A DNA stretch of 64,000 nt from Geobacter sp. OR-1 (GTDB lineage: Bacteria > Desulfobacterota > Desulfuromonadia > Geobacterales > DSM-12255): the NCBI RefSeq assembly GCF_000813145.1, contig NZ_BAZF01000022.1, positions 1 to 64,000 on the forward strand, given 5' to 3'. The translations under genes and the position numbers were made by a program. Positions 61,780 through 64,000 of this stretch are shown here, one piece after another; position 1 is the first letter of the stretch, and each line of letters begins with the position of its first letter. A model generated the notes under the pieces. It had not been told where the DNA came from. It did not search any database and saw nothing but the letters and a program-made list of their open reading frames with translations.

Positions 61780-62702
61780 TGCGAAAAATAACATACTCCT
61801 TCCTTAGCCATATTCCTGTATTTATTTTACTTTCACTGGCAGTTCTCATGTGTGCCTCCTGCGAAAACGCCAAAGGGCGGCCGACTTACAAAATCGGTTA
61901 CATGAACTGCAACAACACTGAGGAAACTCTGAAAAGATTCCTCCCCCTTACCCGTTATCTCTCGGACAAGGTCGGCGTGAATTTTGTTGCCGTGCCGGTG
62001 GATACCCACGAATTCGAGACTCGTTTCAAATCTGGCGAATTTGCCATAACCCACACCAATTCTCTTCTTTATGTAGTTCTCAAAGAACGCTATGGGGTTA
62101 ATCTCATCGCTACGGAAAAACGGGGCCAGTTTGGCAGCAGAACAGCCGGATCCTTGATCGCAAAAAAGGGGAGCGGCATCAACAAAATCTCCGACCTGAA
62201 GGGGAAACGCCTTGCTTTTGGGCCAATGCTTGCCCCGACCGGCTACCTGGCTGAGTATGATCTCATGCTGAGCGGCGGGATCAATCCCGAGTCGGATCTG
62301 GCTCATTATACGATCCCCACTGGCTCCCATAAACACGAAAAGGTCATTTACGGGGTGCTTTTCGGCCAGTATGACGCTGCAGCCGCACCGGTCCTGGATC
62401 TGGAAGTCATGACCAGGGACGGGAAAATTTCTCCCGATGATTTCGTGGTCATAGCCCAAGGCCCGCTAATCCCGTATTGCACCTTTGCCGCGCCCAAAGG
62501 AACCGATCCCGAACTGACCAAAAAAGTCCGCGATGCACTAATGGCCCTTAAACCTACGGATACTGCAGAAGTCGACGGCGAACGCGTCAAGGTAATGAAG
62601 TCGTCCTGGATCGATGGTTACGAAATTCTGCCCGATTCCGAGTATGATGGCATACGTAATATGGCAAAACGGGTCAACATGCCTCCCTATCAAAAATTCT
62701 GA
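61779..62702 (+). CDS. PhnD-type periplasmic binding lipoprotein
   Basis: 307 residues from the ATG at 61779; upstream starts in frame (from 61584) code an unlikely N-terminus. Signal peptide with a near-lipobox MCASC (Cys ~25). The body matches phosphate/phosphite/phosphonate-binding proteins: KIGYMNCNNTEETLKRFLPLTRYLSDKVGVNFVAVP, KGSGINKISDLKGKRLAFGP and YDAAAAPVLDLE. No ABC transporter genes follow; downstream lie a TPR-like and a YedE-type gene, so the ligand may be something other than phosphonate. Confidence 0.85.
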   Translation: MRKITYSFLSHIPVFILLSLAVLMCASCENAKGRPTYKIGYMNCNNTEETLKRFLPLTRYLSDKVGVNFVAVPVDTHEFETRFKSGEFAITHTNSLLYVVLKERYGVNLIATEKRGQFGSRTAGSLIAKKGSGINKISDLKGKRLAFGPMLAPTGYLAEYDLMLSGGINPESDLAHYTIPTGSHKHEKVIYGVLFGQYDAAAAPVLDLEVMTRDGKISPDDFVVIAQGPLIPYCTFAAPKGTDPELTKKVRDALMALKPTDTAEVDGERVKVMKSSWIDGYEILPDSEYDGIRNMAKRVNMPPYQKF

Positions 62703-62706
62703 CGAA

Positions 62707-63228
62707 ATGACTCACGACAACCTGGATAGATCCCTTTGGATCGTATTAATAGCGGTTGTTGCCGCGACGTTGGCGCTCTCATTCCTGCCGGCCAGCAACC
62801 AATCGGCTGAGACCCAGATGACAGGCGGGAGAGCTAATGACCAGAAACTCCTCCGTGAAGCTCGCATTTTAATCATCCAGAGACGTTATGAGCCGGTAGA
62901 AACCCTTATCAAATTGGGCCAGAATCAACAGGCATTGCTCAAACTGGAAGAAATATCCAGATCCTATCCTGCCGACCCGCACGCATACATCCTCCGTGGC
63001 GAACTTCTCTCCGCTATGGGAGCGCCTGCCGAAGCCGCTTCAAGTTTTGCTCAAGGGGTAAAGCTTGAAGGTGGCTATGTTGACAAAAACAGCCCACTGT
63101 CAAAAAGAGCCGCAATAAGTCGCCTCGTGGAGGCCGAGCTTTCAAAGCCAAACCCTGGCAGCTCTCCACAGTCGCGCATCAACGATATTCGCTACCTCCA
63201 GAGCCGTTTGGCAGGGGGGTGCGAGTAA
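62707..63228 (+). CDS. membrane-anchored TPR-like protein
   Basis: 173 residues from the ATG at 62707, 4 bp after the preceding stop. One N-terminal membrane helix (~9-28), then a helical repeat region with LIKLGQNQQALLKLEEISRSYPADPHAYILRGELLSAMGAPAEAASSFAQG, two TPR units. Likely a scaffold in the periplasm. No specific family. Between the binding protein and the YedE-type gene, and probably co-transcribed. Confidence 0.75.
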   Translation: MTHDNLDRSLWIVLIAVVAATLALSFLPASNQSAETQMTGGRANDQKLLREARILIIQRRYEPVETLIKLGQNQQALLKLEEISRSYPADPHAYILRGELLSAMGAPAEAASSFAQGVKLEGGYVDKNSPLSKRAAISRLVEAELSKPNPGSSPQSRINDIRYLQSRLAGGCE

Positions 63229-63230
63229 CG

Positions 63231-64000
63231 ATGAGCCGCCACAGTTGGATAATCATAATCACAGGGATCTCAATGGGTTTGTTGGGTGTCCTTCTTTCTG
63301 TGTGGGGGAACCCTGAAAACTCCGGGATCTGCATTTCCTGTTTCATGGAAAACAGTGCCGGCGCACTTGGCCTTCACGGAAATGCCCGCTTGCAGTATCT
63401 CCGCCCCGAGCTTCCCGGTTTTGTCCTCGGTGCCGTTTTAAGCGCATTTGCAGCAGGGGAGTTCAGGCCACGGGGAGGAAACGCTCCGGTTCTGCGACTT
63501 TTTTCCGGCCTATTCCTGATAGTCGGCTGCGCAATTTTCGTCGGCTGTCCGATAAAAATGCTGCTACGGCTGTGCGCAGGGGATCTTACAGCTCTTATCG
63601 CTGCTGCGGGGCTTGTTTCAGGGGTCTGGATCGGGCTTCAGCTTCTTGCCCGAGGAGTCGACCTGGGGCCACAACAGGAAACCAATTCCGTCAACGGTTT
63701 CCTGATTCCACTTCTGTTCGTGCTTCTGTTCATCTTTGTCATTATCCCGCCACCTTTTGTCATTGCCTCTACGGAGGGAAGTTCGTCCCGGCACGCGCCA
63801 GTCTTTATCTCTCTGGCTTCCGGACTTTTCATCGGGGCCATTGCCCAGCGAAGCCGTTTCTGTATTACGGGAAGCCTTCGTGACATAATCCTCATGGGAA
63901 AAAGAGCTCCTCAACTCGCCGGATTTGCCGCCTTTGCCGTTTCCGCCATTATTGTCAGCATTGCAACCGGCGGCATGCGGGTTTCCCTTTACGGGCAACC
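63231..64000 (+). CDS. yedE: YedE-type sulfur/selenium transporter (partial)
   Basis: ATG at 63231, open to the window end, 256 residues seen. Several membrane helices with motifs of the YeeE/YedE family: GICISCFMENSAGALGLHG, FVGCPIKMLLRLCAGDLTA and AQRSRFCITGSLRD. The Cys in these helices are the sulfur-relay residues of the family. The GNARLQYLRPE version is close to the one described for selenium metabolism. Truncated at its 3' end by the window. Confidence 0.85.
   Translation, partial: MSRHSWIIIITGISMGLLGVLLSVWGNPENSGICISCFMENSAGALGLHGNARLQYLRPELPGFVLGAVLSAFAAGEFRPRGGNAPVLRLFSGLFLIVGCAIFVGCPIKMLLRLCAGDLTALIAAAGLVSGVWIGLQLLARGVDLGPQQETNSVNGFLIPLLFVLLFIFVIIPPPFVIASTEGSSSRHAPVFISLASGLFIGAIAQRSRFCITGSLRDIILMGKRAPQLAGFAAFAVSAIIVSIATGGMRVSLYGQ

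Overview
The window looks like a chromosome segment of a Geobacteraceae member (Geobacter, Geotalea or Citrifermentans type; the genus cannot be fixed by eye). The pointers are c-type heme (CxxCH) chemosensors, an F1 ATP synthase operon with split b and b' subunits next to parAB, a single-chain pyruvate:ferredoxin oxidoreductase, an MglA/MglB pair, DUF3443/DUF2844 envelope genes, and a cassette matching what I recall as the GeoRSP radical SAM/SPASM system, originally named from Geobacter.

Layout. 1-5064 is the right end of an integrated element. It has a P4-type tyrosine integrase, a TumE-like toxin/antitoxin pair with a palindromic operator, an AlpA-like regulator, a frameshifted phage-replication-like gene and an array of 30-bp-phased repeats. 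It ends at a 46-nt copy of the 3' half of a tRNA-Pro gene (attR). 5075-13 kb holds envelope lipoproteins, a secreted dienelactone hydrolase, a DUF378 protein and a substrate-binding-protein/kinase/receiver operon. 13-16.6 kb holds pilT, a GspE/PilB homologue that has lost its nucleotide-binding motifs, and a patatin. 16.8-23.3 kb carries a PP-loop tRNA thiolase-like gene, a heme-binding chemoreceptor, mtgA, a GAF-GGDEF cyclase and pdxA. 23.4-31.1 kb is atpC-D-G-A-H-F-F' followed by parB-parA. 31.4-35 kb is a three-gene operon: heme sensor without output, pseudo-receiver membrane protein, frameshifted LysM protein. 35-37.7 kb is AT-rich with two lipoproteins. 37.7-44 kb has a 942-residue coiled-coil surface protein, uvrC and three small genes. 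44-52.3 kb has mglA/mglB, por, recR, ebfC, dnaX (with an A9 run near its 3' end), the SRP RNA and tRNA-Ser(GGA).

52.3-61.6 kb is a compact nine-gene minus-strand operon. Reading along transcription: parallel beta-helix protein, carnitine/betaine-binding-like periplasmic protein and a carboxypeptidase-regulatory-like protein, ResB-like protein, a permease fused to an extra soluble domain, cupin, PqqD-like protein, radical SAM/SPASM enzyme, and a second SPASM protein without the radical SAM cysteines. Opposite to it run a PhnD-like binding lipoprotein, a TPR-like protein and a YedE-type transporter that is cut by the window end. The operon looks like a peptide or protein maturation system tied to the cell envelope whose substrate is unknown; it is the strongest candidate here for an undescribed function.

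Two to three genes (898-1385, 33834-34947, dnaX) are interrupted at homopolymer runs. Either these are real slippage sites or the assembly has indel errors there; raw reads would decide.
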